From Chloroflexota bacterium (lineage in GTDB: Bacteria; Chloroflexota; Chloroflexia; Thermomicrobiales; UBA6265), in the NCBI GenBank assembly GCA_023389575.1, contig JAEWEG010000025.1:10048-74047 (forward strand): DNA of 64,000 bases. The letters are read 5' to 3'. This document shows, one piece after another, positions 1 to 10,067 of this stretch; within the stretch, counting starts at the first letter, position 1, and each line of letters opens with the position of its first letter. The notes beneath the pieces are model-generated. The model worked only from the letters and a program-made list of their open reading frames with translations. It did not search any database and was not told the origin of the DNA. Both the position numbers and the translations under genes were made by a program.

Positions 1-1
1 G

Positions 2-277
2 TTGGCCTTCCCGATCCTGGTCACCGTCGCCATCATGAACTTCGTCAGCATCTACAGCGATTTCATCTGGCCCAGCCTCATGCTGCGCCAGGAACAGCAG
101 ACCATCATGCTCGCGCTCGAGCAGTACAACCCCGCCTCCAGCGAGTTCTCCAACCGGCCAGATCTCGGCCGCCAGACCGCAGGCTACCTGGTGGCGACCA
201 TCCCGCAACTCATCGTCTTCTCGGTTGGCATGAAGTACTTCATCAAGGGGGTGACATCCGGCGCGGTCAAGGCATAA
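2..277 (+). CDS. Sugar ABC transporter permease, C-terminal fragment
   Basis: This frame is open from the window edge and encodes the last 91 residues of a MalG/UgpE-type inner-membrane permease; the true start lies upstream. A membrane segment (PILVTVAIMNFVSIYSDFIW) leads into a periplasmic stretch and a last helix (TIPQLIVFSVGMKYFIKG). The ending GVTSGAVKA is the typical C-terminus of carbohydrate-uptake permeases of this family, which pair with a second permease, an ATPase and a binding protein. A glycoside hydrolase and an enolase-superfamily enzyme follow on the same strand, so the transporter probably imports the sugar or sugar derivative that they process. The substrate cannot be read from the fragment. 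Confidence 0.85.
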   Translation: MAFPILVTVAIMNFVSIYSDFIWPSLMLRQEQQTIMLALEQYNPASSEFSNRPDLGRQTAGYLVATIPQLIVFSVGMKYFIKGVTSGAVKA

Positions 278-353
278 CGCCAATGCTCACTAACCACTGA
301 ACCATTTAGGCAGGAAACACCTGCGATCGACACACATCCAAGGGTTCACATCA

Positions 354-2354
354 ATGGCACACGACACCTCTGGCAATACCCGGCGCTCGTGGCACGAGGA
401 TGCCTTCTTCGGCATCCACTACGACCTGCACGCCAGCGAAGACGACACCGAACTCGGCCGCGAACTCACCACCGAACACCTCGTCGAACGGCTTCGCCGC
501 GTCAATCCCGACTGGATCCAGTGCGACTGCAAGGGCCACGCGGGTTTCACCAGCTGGCCAACCAAGGTTGGCTACACCTCGCCGGGCGTTATCAACGATT
601 CCATGCGCATCCACCGCGACGCCACCCGCGAACTCGGCATCCCTCTTGGCATGCACTACTCAGGTGTGTGGGACTCCGAAGCCGTCGCCCATCATCCCGA
701 ATGGGCGCGGATCGACGAAAACGGCGTCGCCGATTACAAGGGCATGCCGGGTCCCCTCGCGACCAGCCGCATGAGCGGCTACACAACCGAGTTTATGATT
801 CCCCAGATGCTGGAACTGATCGATGAGTACGACATCGACGGTTTCTGGGTGGATGGTGAGAACTGGGCGTCGAAGCCAGACTGGAGCGATGCCTCCATCG
901 CCGAATTTACCCGGCGCACCGGCATCGAGGACATTCCCCGCAAGCCCGGCGACGCCCATTGGCGAGAATGGCTCGATTTCCACCGCGACCTGTTCGTCGA
1001 ACATGTCACCACGTACACCAACGCGGTCCACGAGCGGAAACCGGAATGCCTCGTGGTCAGCAACTGGATGTACACGATGCGCCAGCCGGACCCGATCGTG
1101 GCGCCGATCGACTACCTCAGCGGCGATTTCGAGTACCGCTGGGGCGCGGACCGGGCCGCCGTGGAAGGACGCCTGCTGGACAGCCGCGACATCAGCTGGG
1201 ACCTGATGGCCTGGGGATTCACCAAGTCGTCCGACCTTCCGAAATTCGAGGATCCCTGGATCCTCAAGTCCGCCACCCAGCTCTCGCAGGAAGTCGCCGA
1301 ATGCGTCGCGCTCGGCGGCGCGGTCATGATCTACGACACCCCCCAGCGCACCGGCCATCTCACCGACTGGCACCAGGACACCATCGGCGAGGTCGCCCGG
1401 TTCTGTCGTGCCCGCAAGGAACCCTGCTTCAAGAGCGAATCCCGCTCGCAGGTGGCAATCCTCCATCCTCACGCCGACTACTACGCCAAGGTCAACGGCA
1501 CCTACAATGCCCTCGACATCAACCACCCAATCGAGGGCGCGCTCCACAGCCTGCTCGAACTGCACCATTCCACCGACGTCCTCACCGAGGATTCGTTCCT
1601 CCGCCACGCCGATCGGTACAAGCTGCTCGTCCTCCCCGAGCGCTCCCAGGTCACCCCGGAGACGCACGCCGCCATCGAATCCTTCGTTCAGGGTGGCGGG
1701 CACCTGCTCATCTCCGGCGCGACCGCCGCCAGCGACTTCCCGGAATGGACTGGCGCGACCCCCACCGGCGATCCCATCGAGGGCTGGAGCTACCTGCCGG
1801 TCGCCCAGCGCGCGATCGGCATCACTGGCCCCTGGCAGGCGGTGACACCAGGCCCGGATGTCGAGGTCTGGAACACGCTGATGAAGCAGCAGGAGCAACC
1901 GAAGGACGTCACCGACAACGCGGTCATCGTCCATCGCCGCATGGGAGAGGGCTCGGTCACCAGCATCCACGGCAATATCTTCCGCGACTACCTCCAGAGT
2001 CATTCCCCGCTCGCCCGCACATTCATCGGATCGCTGATCGACCGGCTGGGAATTGAATGGGAAGTCAAGGTCGATGGACCTCCCACCCTGGAGGTCGTCA
2101 CCCGCACCCAGGGCGACCAGTTGGTCATCAACCTGATCAATCGCGGCGCCGGCGAGACACTTTCACCCCATCGCGTGCAGTTCGAGGACCTCCCACCGAT
2201 CGAGAACGTGGAGATCACGGTCCTGCGCGAAACCCGGCCGGGCACGGTATCGCTGCTACCCAGCCTCGACCCCCTTCCCTGGGCGTGGGCCGATGGGATA
2301 CTGACGATCAGGGTCCCATCCGTCCGCATCCATGACATCGTGGTTGTCGAGTAG
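354..2354 (+). CDS. Glycoside hydrolase, alpha-fucosidase/beta-galactosidase-like TIM barrel
   Basis: The 666-residue cytoplasmic protein has no signal peptide. The N-terminal half looks like a (beta/alpha)8 barrel: residues 61-71 (GHAGFTSWPTK), 96-107 (IPLGMHYSGVW) and 162-171 (DGFWVDGENW). Its Asp167 lies where GH29-type enzymes carry the nucleophile. From about residue 360 comes a flavodoxin/amidotransferase-like segment (LLVLPERSQVTPETH, FVQGGGHLLISGAT), as in the trimerisation domain of GH42 beta-galactosidases. A small beta-rich C-terminal domain ends the protein. It lies 76 nt after the sugar permease and 20 nt before an enolase-superfamily gene, which suggests degradation of an imported glycoside. 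Family assignment is by motif only and the sugar is unknown. Confidence 0.7.
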   Translation: MAHDTSGNTRRSWHEDAFFGIHYDLHASEDDTELGRELTTEHLVERLRRVNPDWIQCDCKGHAGFTSWPTKVGYTSPGVINDSMRIHRDATRELGIPLGMHYSGVWDSEAVAHHPEWARIDENGVADYKGMPGPLATSRMSGYTTEFMIPQMLELIDEYDIDGFWVDGENWASKPDWSDASIAEFTRRTGIEDIPRKPGDAHWREWLDFHRDLFVEHVTTYTNAVHERKPECLVVSNWMYTMRQPDPIVAPIDYLSGDFEYRWGADRAAVEGRLLDSRDISWDLMAWGFTKSSDLPKFEDPWILKSATQLSQEVAECVALGGAVMIYDTPQRTGHLTDWHQDTIGEVARFCRARKEPCFKSESRSQVAILHPHADYYAKVNGTYNALDINHPIEGALHSLLELHHSTDVLTEDSFLRHADRYKLLVLPERSQVTPETHAAIESFVQGGGHLLISGATAASDFPEWTGATPTGDPIEGWSYLPVAQRAIGITGPWQAVTPGPDVEVWNTLMKQQEQPKDVTDNAVIVHRRMGEGSVTSIHGNIFRDYLQSHSPLARTFIGSLIDRLGIEWEVKVDGPPTLEVVTRTQGDQLVINLINRGAGETLSPHRVQFEDLPPIENVEITVLRETRPGTVSLLPSLDPLPWAWADGILTIRVPSVRIHDIVVVE

Positions 2355-2374
2355 CAGGTAAAGGAGTCCCAGGC

Positions 2375-3418
2375 ATGAAGATCACGGATATCAAGGTCGA
2401 AACCGCCATCGTTCCCATCGAGCACCAGTTCGTCTGGCGCAAGGGCCTCCCCGGCTCCGGCACCGAGAGCGACACCATCCGCATCATCGTCGAGACCGAC
2501 GAAGGCATCACCGGCGAGGCCCGCGGGTCCCACGGCGCCATCATGCGCGACATCGTCGACCGCCGCCTCCGCGACGACCTCGTCGGCCACGACCCGCTCA
2601 TGAAGGAAGAGCTCTGGAAGCGTGTCTGGGAACTCGACCGCCTGGAGGAAATCCCCATCTACGGCCTCGGCATGATCGACATCGCCCTCTGGGACCTCAC
2701 CGCCAAGGCCGCCAACATGCCGCTGTACAAGCTCATCGGCGGCTACCGCGACCGCATTCCCGCCTACGCCAGCACCGTCACCTACAGCACCATCGAGGAG
2801 TTCCTCGAGGTCGCCGACCAGTGCTTGGAGGCCGGATTCAAGGCCATCAAGCTCCACGCCTGGGGCGACCCGAAGCAGGACGTCAAGTTGGGACAGGCCC
2901 TCCGCAATCACGTGGGCCCAGACATCGAGCTGATGTACGACGGCTCGGCCGGGTTCGACCTGGTGGACGCGATCTACGTCGGCCGGGGTCTCGGCGAAGC
3001 CGGGTTCTTCTGGTACGAGGAGCCGATGCGCGAGTTCAACATCGACGCCTACCGCCGCCTCCGAGACAAGGTGGACATCCCGTTGCTCTCGGGCGAAACC
3101 TCCGACGGCGCGCATTACAACATCGCCGACTTCATCGCCAGCGACGCCTGCGAGATGGTTCGCACCAGCACCCACTACAAGGGTGGCGTCACCGGTGCTC
3201 TCCGGGTGGCCCACCTGGCCGAGTCGTTCAACATGCGGGCCGAGGTCCACGGCGGCGGCTTGGCCAACCTCGCCATCGCCTGCGCCATCCCAAACACCAC
3301 CTGGTACGAGTCGCTGGTGAAGACCAATCCGATCATCGTCGAGGACGGCATCGGGCCCGACGGCTGCATCTCCCCGCCAGACGTACCTGGCATTGGCTGG
3401 GACGCCCCGCTGGGATAA
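2375..3418 (+). CDS. Mandelate racemase/muconate lactonizing-type enzyme (enolase superfamily)
   Basis: The 347-residue enzyme has the two-domain layout of the family: an N-terminal capping domain and a modified TIM barrel. Expected residues are visible: Lys159 in AIKLH (where the family has KxK; here the second Lys is His161), metal ligands Asp189 (MYDGS), Glu215/216 (WYEEP) and Glu241 (SGET), and His292 in VHGGG. Such enzymes abstract the proton alpha to a carboxylate and dehydrate or epimerise sugar acids. It starts 20 nt after the glycoside hydrolase behind AAAGGAG and is the last gene of the cluster, followed by a strong hairpin. Sugar-acid dehydratase activity is likely; the substrate is not predictable from sequence alone. 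Confidence 0.9.
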   Translation: MKITDIKVETAIVPIEHQFVWRKGLPGSGTESDTIRIIVETDEGITGEARGSHGAIMRDIVDRRLRDDLVGHDPLMKEELWKRVWELDRLEEIPIYGLGMIDIALWDLTAKAANMPLYKLIGGYRDRIPAYASTVTYSTIEEFLEVADQCLEAGFKAIKLHAWGDPKQDVKLGQALRNHVGPDIELMYDGSAGFDLVDAIYVGRGLGEAGFFWYEEPMREFNIDAYRRLRDKVDIPLLSGETSDGAHYNIADFIASDACEMVRTSTHYKGGVTGALRVAHLAESFNMRAEVHGGGLANLAIACAIPNTTWYESLVKTNPIIVEDGIGPDGCISPPDVPGIGWDAPLG

Positions 3419-3424
3419 CCACCA

Positions 3425-3465
3425 CTGGCCCTCTCGCCATCATTGGGTGACGGCGAGGGGGCCAG
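3425..3465. terminator. Hairpin terminator after the sugar-use cluster
   Basis: A 14-bp stem (3425-3438 with 3452-3465, one G:U-type pair) closes a 13-nt loop 7 bases after the stop of the enolase-superfamily gene. No T-run follows, which is common for terminators in this GC-rich window. Confidence 0.7.
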
Positions 3466-3480
3466 GCACCCGAACGGAAA

Positions 3481-3509
3481 TTGCGCGAGGCGCATTGGTG
3501 GGCTATGCT
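3481..3509 (+). promoter_or_regulatory. Possible sigma70-type promoter of the STAND ATPase gene
   Basis: TTGCGC (3481-3486) and TATGCT (3504-3509) are separated by 17 bp. They lie just after the terminator of the preceding cluster and about 60 nt before the start codon. Position and spacing are good; the match is by eye only. Confidence 0.35.
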
Positions 3510-3571
3510 CGGCTGACGGGGACCAAGGAATGTAGCCACATATCCAGCACCAAACCAGGGAACCTGATCGC

Positions 3572-6500
3572 ATGTTCGAACCAGTTTCGTTGTTAGCCTT
3601 GGGCAAGGCACTCCTTTGGTTCTGTGACCTGACGTGCAGCAATGCCATTTCGAATTCGCAGCAGCGAATCATCGAGAGCCTCCGACTCCGGCGCGACAGC
3701 CAGCAGAATCACGATCTGGAGAACGCCGTCTATGATGCGTTCAGGTTCACGGTCGACTCGATCGTATCGGAAACGGAAAGCGAGGCGGATCGAGCGGCCC
3801 TTAAGGACATTCGCCAGCACGGCGAGCAATTGCTTCGCCCCGATGGCGTAACCGAACAAGGACGGACGCTCTCCCTGGGACCTGTCCGGAGCATCTTCGG
3901 GCGACAGCCACCGGCGACCGATGTCGAGAATTCACAGAACCAGACCTATCCGCTGGAGCTTCTAAACGCACTGCTTTTCGACGATCCGCCAGATGGCGCA
4001 TGGACCACCGCGTGGAACCCGTTCCGCGATGGATTGAAAGCTCCCTGGGTACGCGACGTTTTCGATCGAACGATAGACTCCATCGAGCCGCGCCTCCGTG
4101 AGAGCTTCGCGAACATCCTCAGAACCCCGACGCATCGACCTGGAGCCATCGCCTACCAGCAAACGATGCTAAAGGAACTCCTGCGGAATGCACGTGAGAC
4201 GCCAGAAGGCCTGCCCGCCGAAGCCATCGCCACAATTGAAGGGCTGGTCGCGGTTCCCGATCTGCTCGAGCGCGCCAGCACCTCGGTTCTGGATGCACTG
4301 ACCACGCATGGGGAGCGGCTCGAATCTACGGCCGGCGACCTGCGTGGCCTAATCGAGCGGATGCGGGCCGATATCCAGGGCGAGTTTGTCCTGCCAGATG
4401 GCGAACTCATCCACTGTCACCTCATGAGCAATTGTGAGCCAGTGAGACAGCGATACACGGGCCAGCCGCTGGTGGGTCGTACAAGGACGCTCGACGATCT
4501 CACAATGCTGATTCAGAAACACGAGTACGTCGCGGTGACGGGTCCAGCGGGTACGGGAAAGTCCTCGCTACTTTCCCATTGGATCGAACGCCTGCGGTCG
4601 GATTCCGCTGGACCGGGCGTACGCGTTTGTCACCACTTTTTCAGTCGCAAGCAAGGCACAAGTGAGCTCGGTGGCGGCATGGCCTGTATTGCCGAACAAC
4701 TCCTGGCCACCCACCGCATTCGAGGACGGATTTCCGAGGCAGAACCAGATCGGCTAAAGGCCGCGCTGAAGATGCTCCTTGGCATGCCGCATACGCAACC
4801 ACTCATTGTCCTACTGGATGGAGTCGATGAAATCGCTGGCATGTCAGGTTCCAGCCGATTCGCGCTCGGCGCGGGGTGGTTCCCGGATCGCCTTGGCGCG
4901 AATGTCCACGTGGTGTTCAGCTTGCGCCTCGGTCCCGGACTGGCGGATGTCAATGACCTGAAACGCCGGTTGCAAACCGGTCCCATCCAGGACTTCCCGC
5001 TTGGAAATCTGGACATCGAAGCGATCAGAGACCTCCTCGCGGACGACCGGCGGGACCTTGCATCAGCGATTCTCGACAAAACCGGGGGAGTTGCCATCTA
5101 TGCCGCGAGCGTGGCCACCGCGCTGGGCCAGGCTTCACCTGATGTCGATGGTTCAATGATCGTACAGGCGCTGCCGGAACAATTCAGCGACTATGTTCGG
5201 CACGCATTGCGCGAGGAAGTGGAGGGCGCGCGACACTGGCTCGACCCGTTGCGCTTCCTAGCGGTGGCCAGCGGCCCTTTAACGACCGATGAATTGCTGC
5301 GCCTCTGCGACTTTCCGGATTCGCGGGATCCGCTAAGCGCCGAAGATCTGGACCCTCCTCCGTGGGGCATAGCGAGGTGGCTCAGTCCACACAACAGCGA
5401 AACGTGGTCGTTTCAGCATGAATCCATCGCCAGCGCGTATGGGGAACGGATCACCAGGGAACTCCGCGCGATCCGGAGCCGGCTCCTTGCCGACTGTGCC
5501 AACTGGAGGAACCATCGCGGCCCCTACAGCCTTAGGCGGTATTCGGGAGACCTTTGGAAGAGCATCCTCGAGGACGGCGGCACGGAGCACAACACTTCAC
5601 TCTATGCGCTGGCGCTGGATGTTGACTACCGATCAACACAGCAACAGGCGTTTCCGAACGAACCCGCCTTGGTCAGCCTCACAATCCAACACGCAATCAG
5701 GGCGGCGGTCGCTAGAGATGACCTTGCCCTGATCGTGAAGCTGCTGTTCGCGCATGTTGAGGCGATGGATGCGCTTCGCCAGGAGTCTCCGCTGGCGGCG
5801 GCACGCCGGGGAGATCTCGAACGAGGAATGTGGTTGGCCTCGCTCGGCAAACCCGAGCGGGCGACGATAGATCTCCTCCTGATTGCATGGCACGAGGCCG
5901 AGGCTGGGCGAATCGAACATGTGGAGCGAGTCCGCAACCACCTCGAGCGGATGCCAGACTTCACTTTCGAAGAGCATTCGAGTGAGGAAACGTCCCTTTG
6001 GATCATCGCCTTCCATGCCAGTTCCCTCCACGCATATCCGACATTGCTTGCATGGCTCTGCCAGCAATTGACCACTGGCAAGCTAACGGCACTGACATCG
6101 TTCCTGACCAGCAACGCACGATTCGAGACTGCCCTGAGCGTCGCGCGGGCCATCAAACCTCTCGACGAACGCGCGAAGGCCGTGGCGGGCGTTGCCCAGG
6201 CACTTGCCGAAGATGACGAGACCGACTTGGCAGACGGCACCTTTGACCTTGCCCTGTCGATCGCGAGGGAGCGCGGCGCGCTCGGCCGGCGCGCCGATAC
6301 GCTGGCCAGCGTGGCCGTCTGTCTCGCCCGGGCCGGCCACGCCTTGCGGGCGATCGCCATCGCCGGGGAAATCGATGGGGAATCCGCGCATGGCCGCATC
6401 GCCCAGGCAATCGCAATCGGCAACGTCGAACTAGAACAGGCGGTGGCCGATCTTGACCGCGACCATTTTACAGATGACGTTCTCAAGAGTATCGGTATTT

Positions 6501-8713
6501 CGCTTGCCGAAAGCGGTCACGGGGACGAAGCAACAACGATAGCTCGACTCATTGGCGGGCGATTCGATTTCGCCCGAACTGTCCGGCTACGCGCAGCTAG
6601 CGACGACCCCATCGCCGCGAACGTCCTTCAAAACCACGATTATCAATCCGCCGGTATGGCCCTGGTTGCCATTGCCAGGTCGTGCGCGGGCCACGGAGAT
6701 ATTGCCGCCGCTCGGTCAATCGCCAACCTGATCGAACACGAACGTTTCCACCGGCTGGCCCTCGGTGACATAGCCGTGGCCTTGGCGACCTGTGGCGCGA
6801 CTGGGGCCGCGCTGGCCACGGCGCACCAGACCGCCGGAAGTCCAACGCACGACTTTCTGCTTGTCCAGGTAGTCGAAGCCCTGGCAGCCAATGGCGAGAT
6901 GGAGATCGCTCGGCAGGTGTCTCTGGACATCGAATCTCCCTGGCAACGGGTCGAGGCGTTGACGTGTGTGGCCCAAGCGCTCACCGCCAGCGGAGCATTC
7001 GAGCAAGCCAGGATCATCCTAGATCTCGCACGTGGCGTGACAGATACCGTCGGTGGTACATGGAAAAGAGTCTCACTTCTCACTGACATCGCTATAGCGC
7101 TCCACGATGGAGGTGAGGCCGATGCGGCCCAGGCGACGCTCGAATTCGCGAGAGGACTCGCCAACAATGCCCCCGAGCAGGAAAGCCTGGATCGGGTTGC
7201 GCGCGGATTCGCGATCACCGGCGCGCACGAAACCGCCTTGGCATGTGCCGCAGACATTGACAATGACCAGAGATCAGTTGATGCACTTATATGTATCGCC
7301 CGCGAGATGGCGATGCGCGGCCGGACCGACGAGGCTCGGGCAACGTTCGACAGGGCGGACGCCGCGGTACGGGCAGGCAAGCTAACGCGAGGGAGGAGCA
7401 CGAAGACCGTAACGGTCGACTCTGCACGGGGGAGCATGGCGAAGTCGCTTTCGGCCTCTGGATCGTCCGACAAGGCGTACCTCCTCGCCAGCGACATCGC
7501 CAGCAACAAGCACCGCGCCGCAGTGATGGCCAGCCTTGCCGAAACACTTGCTGTCGCGGGCCGCGCGGAGCACGCCCGCTCAGTATTCTCCGCCGCCCAT
7601 GAAGCGGCATCCCAGGCAGGATATCGGCAGGATCGGGCCTATGCCGAAATCGCCTCGCACCTTGCGTCCAGTGGCTTATACGATGAAGCACGTACCACGC
7701 TCGACATTGCCCGTACAGGGAGCGGGCATTCACACGACAGCGCAATTGGGAGCGACCCAGTGCTATATCGCATGGTCGAGGCGCTGCTCATGGTCGGCGA
7801 GATCGAGACAGCGCGTAAAATTGCCGATGCCATGGAGGATGGGCCCCGGAAGGCGCGCGCGCTGGACCGTATCTCCAAAGCCCCAGCAACGACCGACTCG
7901 CCCGGTAACGCCCTCTCCGTGGACCAGAACACCGGGCACGATCCATATGCCATCCTTGCGAAGAGGCTAGCCTCTAGGAATCAGCTTGACGAGGCACGCA
8001 ACCTGATCGAGTCGATCGAGGACCGATGGGAGCGACTGGATGCCATCGCCAAGGTTATCCAATCGCTCGCCAGGCTCGGAAGCCTGGAACTCGCGCTGGA
8101 AGTCTCACGCATGCTCGAGGATGACGATGAGCGGGACGAGGCGCTCGGCGAAATCGCCCAAGCTCTCGCCAGCGAAACCATGGGCACCGCCGCCCGTTCA
8201 CTGGTTGGCGGGATCACTCAACCAATATACCGGCATGGAACGCTTGCCAGGATCGCCAGGGAACTGGCCGCGCGAGGCGCTATTGAAGACGCGCGAGCGA
8301 TCACCAACGAACTAGGTGATTCACGGCGCGGAAACAGGCGATCCAGTGCGCTTGAGGCCATAACCGAAGCGCTCGCCGCGCGTGGAGCATTCGAGGAGGC
8401 ACTCGACGCCGCTGTCGAAATCGCTGACGACCGCCTGCGAGCGCGAGCACTTGCCCATGTCGCGGTGGCGGAGGCCTCCTCGGGCAACTTCGATGTGGCG
8501 CGTGTCATTACTGGAAGTCTCGGCTCGGGGGAATCATCTGCATTGGCGCTGTCCGGGATCGTGGCGGCGGCCTACGCGAACGATGCCCGCGAGATCGCGG
8601 ACTCGTTGATCGCTGCCGCGTATTCCAGAGAATCCGTCGAACAAGTGACTGTCAAAATCGGGCAGATCCATCCCGAACGGGCAGTGGAAATTGCCGCCGC
8701 CATTCCAACCTGA
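3572..8713 (+). CDS. Giant NACHT/STAND NTPase with long helical-repeat C-terminus
   Basis: This 1713-residue protein starts at an ATG about 10 nt after AGGGA. Residues 1-280 are helical and match no domain I recognise. A STAND-type ATPase follows: Walker A GPAGTGKS at 324-331 and Walker B LLDGVDE at 414-420. A winged-helix-like segment near 557-580 (RFLAVASGPLTTDELLRLC) is typical of NACHT-family proteins. From about residue 840 to the end, units of the type A..IA..LA..G...EAR repeat many times and form a TPR-like alpha-solenoid. STAND proteins oligomerise on sensing a ligand through the repeat region and activate an N-terminal effector; many bacterial ones act against phages or in regulation. 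It stands alone between a metabolic cluster and a phosphotransferase-like gene. Ligand and effector activity are unknown. Confidence 0.8.
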   Translation: MFEPVSLLALGKALLWFCDLTCSNAISNSQQRIIESLRLRRDSQQNHDLENAVYDAFRFTVDSIVSETESEADRAALKDIRQHGEQLLRPDGVTEQGRTLSLGPVRSIFGRQPPATDVENSQNQTYPLELLNALLFDDPPDGAWTTAWNPFRDGLKAPWVRDVFDRTIDSIEPRLRESFANILRTPTHRPGAIAYQQTMLKELLRNARETPEGLPAEAIATIEGLVAVPDLLERASTSVLDALTTHGERLESTAGDLRGLIERMRADIQGEFVLPDGELIHCHLMSNCEPVRQRYTGQPLVGRTRTLDDLTMLIQKHEYVAVTGPAGTGKSSLLSHWIERLRSDSAGPGVRVCHHFFSRKQGTSELGGGMACIAEQLLATHRIRGRISEAEPDRLKAALKMLLGMPHTQPLIVLLDGVDEIAGMSGSSRFALGAGWFPDRLGANVHVVFSLRLGPGLADVNDLKRRLQTGPIQDFPLGNLDIEAIRDLLADDRRDLASAILDKTGGVAIYAASVATALGQASPDVDGSMIVQALPEQFSDYVRHALREEVEGARHWLDPLRFLAVASGPLTTDELLRLCDFPDSRDPLSAEDLDPPPWGIARWLSPHNSETWSFQHESIASAYGERITRELRAIRSRLLADCANWRNHRGPYSLRRYSGDLWKSILEDGGTEHNTSLYALALDVDYRSTQQQAFPNEPALVSLTIQHAIRAAVARDDLALIVKLLFAHVEAMDALRQESPLAAARRGDLERGMWLASLGKPERATIDLLLIAWHEAEAGRIEHVERVRNHLERMPDFTFEEHSSEETSLWIIAFHASSLHAYPTLLAWLCQQLTTGKLTALTSFLTSNARFETALSVARAIKPLDERAKAVAGVAQALAEDDETDLADGTFDLALSIARERGALGRRADTLASVAVCLARAGHALRAIAIAGEIDGESAHGRIAQAIAIGNVELEQAVADLDRDHFTDDVLKSIGISLAESGHGDEATTIARLIGGRFDFARTVRLRAASDDPIAANVLQNHDYQSAGMALVAIARSCAGHGDIAAARSIANLIEHERFHRLALGDIAVALATCGATGAALATAHQTAGSPTHDFLLVQVVEALAANGEMEIARQVSLDIESPWQRVEALTCVAQALTASGAFEQARIILDLARGVTDTVGGTWKRVSLLTDIAIALHDGGEADAAQATLEFARGLANNAPEQESLDRVARGFAITGAHETALACAADIDNDQRSVDALICIAREMAMRGRTDEARATFDRADAAVRAGKLTRGRSTKTVTVDSARGSMAKSLSASGSSDKAYLLASDIASNKHRAAVMASLAETLAVAGRAEHARSVFSAAHEAASQAGYRQDRAYAEIASHLASSGLYDEARTTLDIARTGSGHSHDSAIGSDPVLYRMVEALLMVGEIETARKIADAMEDGPRKARALDRISKAPATTDSPGNALSVDQNTGHDPYAILAKRLASRNQLDEARNLIESIEDRWERLDAIAKVIQSLARLGSLELALEVSRMLEDDDERDEALGEIAQALASETMGTAARSLVGGITQPIYRHGTLARIARELAARGAIEDARAITNELGDSRRGNRRSSALEAITEALAARGAFEEALDAAVEIADDRLRARALAHVAVAEASSGNFDVARVITGSLGSGESSALALSGIVAAAYANDAREIADSLIAAAYSRESVEQVTVKIGQIHPERAVEIAAAIPT

Positions 8714-8989
8714 TGACGCCTCTGGTGGACTAGCGGACGATCACTAAACGGAGGGCCGTGAGTAGGTCGGACAGTGAAGCTGTACAGCTGTACCCTCGCG
8801 ATTGACGTGAGGCGAGGTTTGGCCCAGGATGGGCGCGACGGCGCCGACCGGTCGCCGAGCCGTGGAGCATCCACCCCAGCCGGGGTTCCATGGGCGAAGG
8901 GGAATCAGCCCTCCCGGCCATTGCCATCGCAGGCCATCTTCCATTCACCGCGTCGCTGGGGGACAAGGGTGTATCGGGGAGGCTTGTTC

Positions 8990-10042
8990 ATGACCAGGCA
9001 CGGCGGTTTCAAGAAGGTTGTCCGGCGGCACGCCAGCGCAACCGGGCAACGCTACACCGAGGCGCTCACCGATCTCGAAGGACTCGACGATCGGATGCTC
9101 CACGAGCCCTCCGCCGAACAGCTACGCGCCCACGTTCGCGATCACCATGGCATCGACGCCGTGGCGGCCACAAGGGTCAGCCAGCACAAAACGTACGTCT
9201 TCCGTATCGACCGCGCGGACGGCGATCCATGGATCGCCCGCGCGTTTCCTCCGGCTCGCCCCAAATTCGGCGTCGAGGGCGATGCCGCCATCCTGCGGTT
9301 CCTGGAGCGGCACGACTTTCCCGCGGAGCGCCTCGCCGCCGAAGAGGCGACGTCGGATCTCTCTGGCGGCACGGTGCTCGTCACCCGGTTCGTCGAGCAC
9401 ACGCCGTTCCCGGACGTCAGCACGAAGCTGGGCATGATGGGCGACCTGCTTGGGCGGCTCCACGCGCTCCCGCTCGACGACTCCGTGAGCCGCCCCGGCG
9501 GAGCCAGTGGCGAGGATCCCGCCCACGAAGGCAGCCCGCGGCAGGACCTGATGGCGGCGCTCGCGTTTCTCGACGCGGTCGGCACGAAGGTCGCGGCGTC
9601 CGACCGCCAGCGATTCGAGCACCTGCGCGAATTGATACTCTCGGCGGACGACGGCGCCGGTCTGCCGGAGGCGCTGCTCCACGGCAACCTCCTCAATAAC
9701 CCCGACCACGCCCTGCTGACCAGCAATGGGCCGGTGGGGATCAACTGGAAGTCGGCCGGACGCGGACCACGGCTTGCCGATGTCGCCTGGTTGATGTGGG
9801 GCACCTGGCGCGATCCGGCGCTGATCGAGGCGGCGGTGAATGGGTACCGCCAGCACATCGACCTGGCCAACGAGGAGTTCGACCGCCTTGAGGGCATGAT
9901 GTACCTGCGGCCACTGTACCTGGCGGGCTTCATCATCCGGCGCAACATCCTTCAAGGGACGGACGAGGACGCGCTGGCCTTTGTCGACAGAGACTACTTC
10001 CGCGACACCGCCCAGGCAACCCGGACGGCGTTCCGCTGGTAG
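8990..10042 (+). CDS. Phosphotransferase-fold protein, probable pseudokinase
   Basis: The 350-residue protein starts at the ATG following GGGGAGG at 8977-8983; the frame is open further upstream but without a better site. The fold is that of the aminoglycoside/choline phosphotransferase family (APH). In that family the catalytic loop reads HGD and the metal-binding motif reads IDW/IDF. Here these are HGN (His231-Gly232-Asn233) and INW (Asn252), so both catalytic aspartates are replaced by asparagine. The downstream part (GRGPRLADVAWLMWG) is otherwise standard. Residues 4-30 carry a short helical motif (VRRHASATGQRYTEAL) that looks like an added module. It probably binds a nucleotide or ligand without phosphorylating. 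It is a single gene ending in a bidirectional hairpin. Confidence 0.75.
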   Translation: MTRHGGFKKVVRRHASATGQRYTEALTDLEGLDDRMLHEPSAEQLRAHVRDHHGIDAVAATRVSQHKTYVFRIDRADGDPWIARAFPPARPKFGVEGDAAILRFLERHDFPAERLAAEEATSDLSGGTVLVTRFVEHTPFPDVSTKLGMMGDLLGRLHALPLDDSVSRPGGASGEDPAHEGSPRQDLMAALAFLDAVGTKVAASDRQRFEHLRELILSADDGAGLPEALLHGNLLNNPDHALLTSNGPVGINWKSAGRGPRLADVAWLMWGTWRDPALIEAAVNGYRQHIDLANEEFDRLEGMMYLRPLYLAGFIIRRNILQGTDEDALAFVDRDYFRDTAQATRTAFRW

Positions 10043-10067
10043 CCCCGGGTGAAGCCCCACGAGGCAA

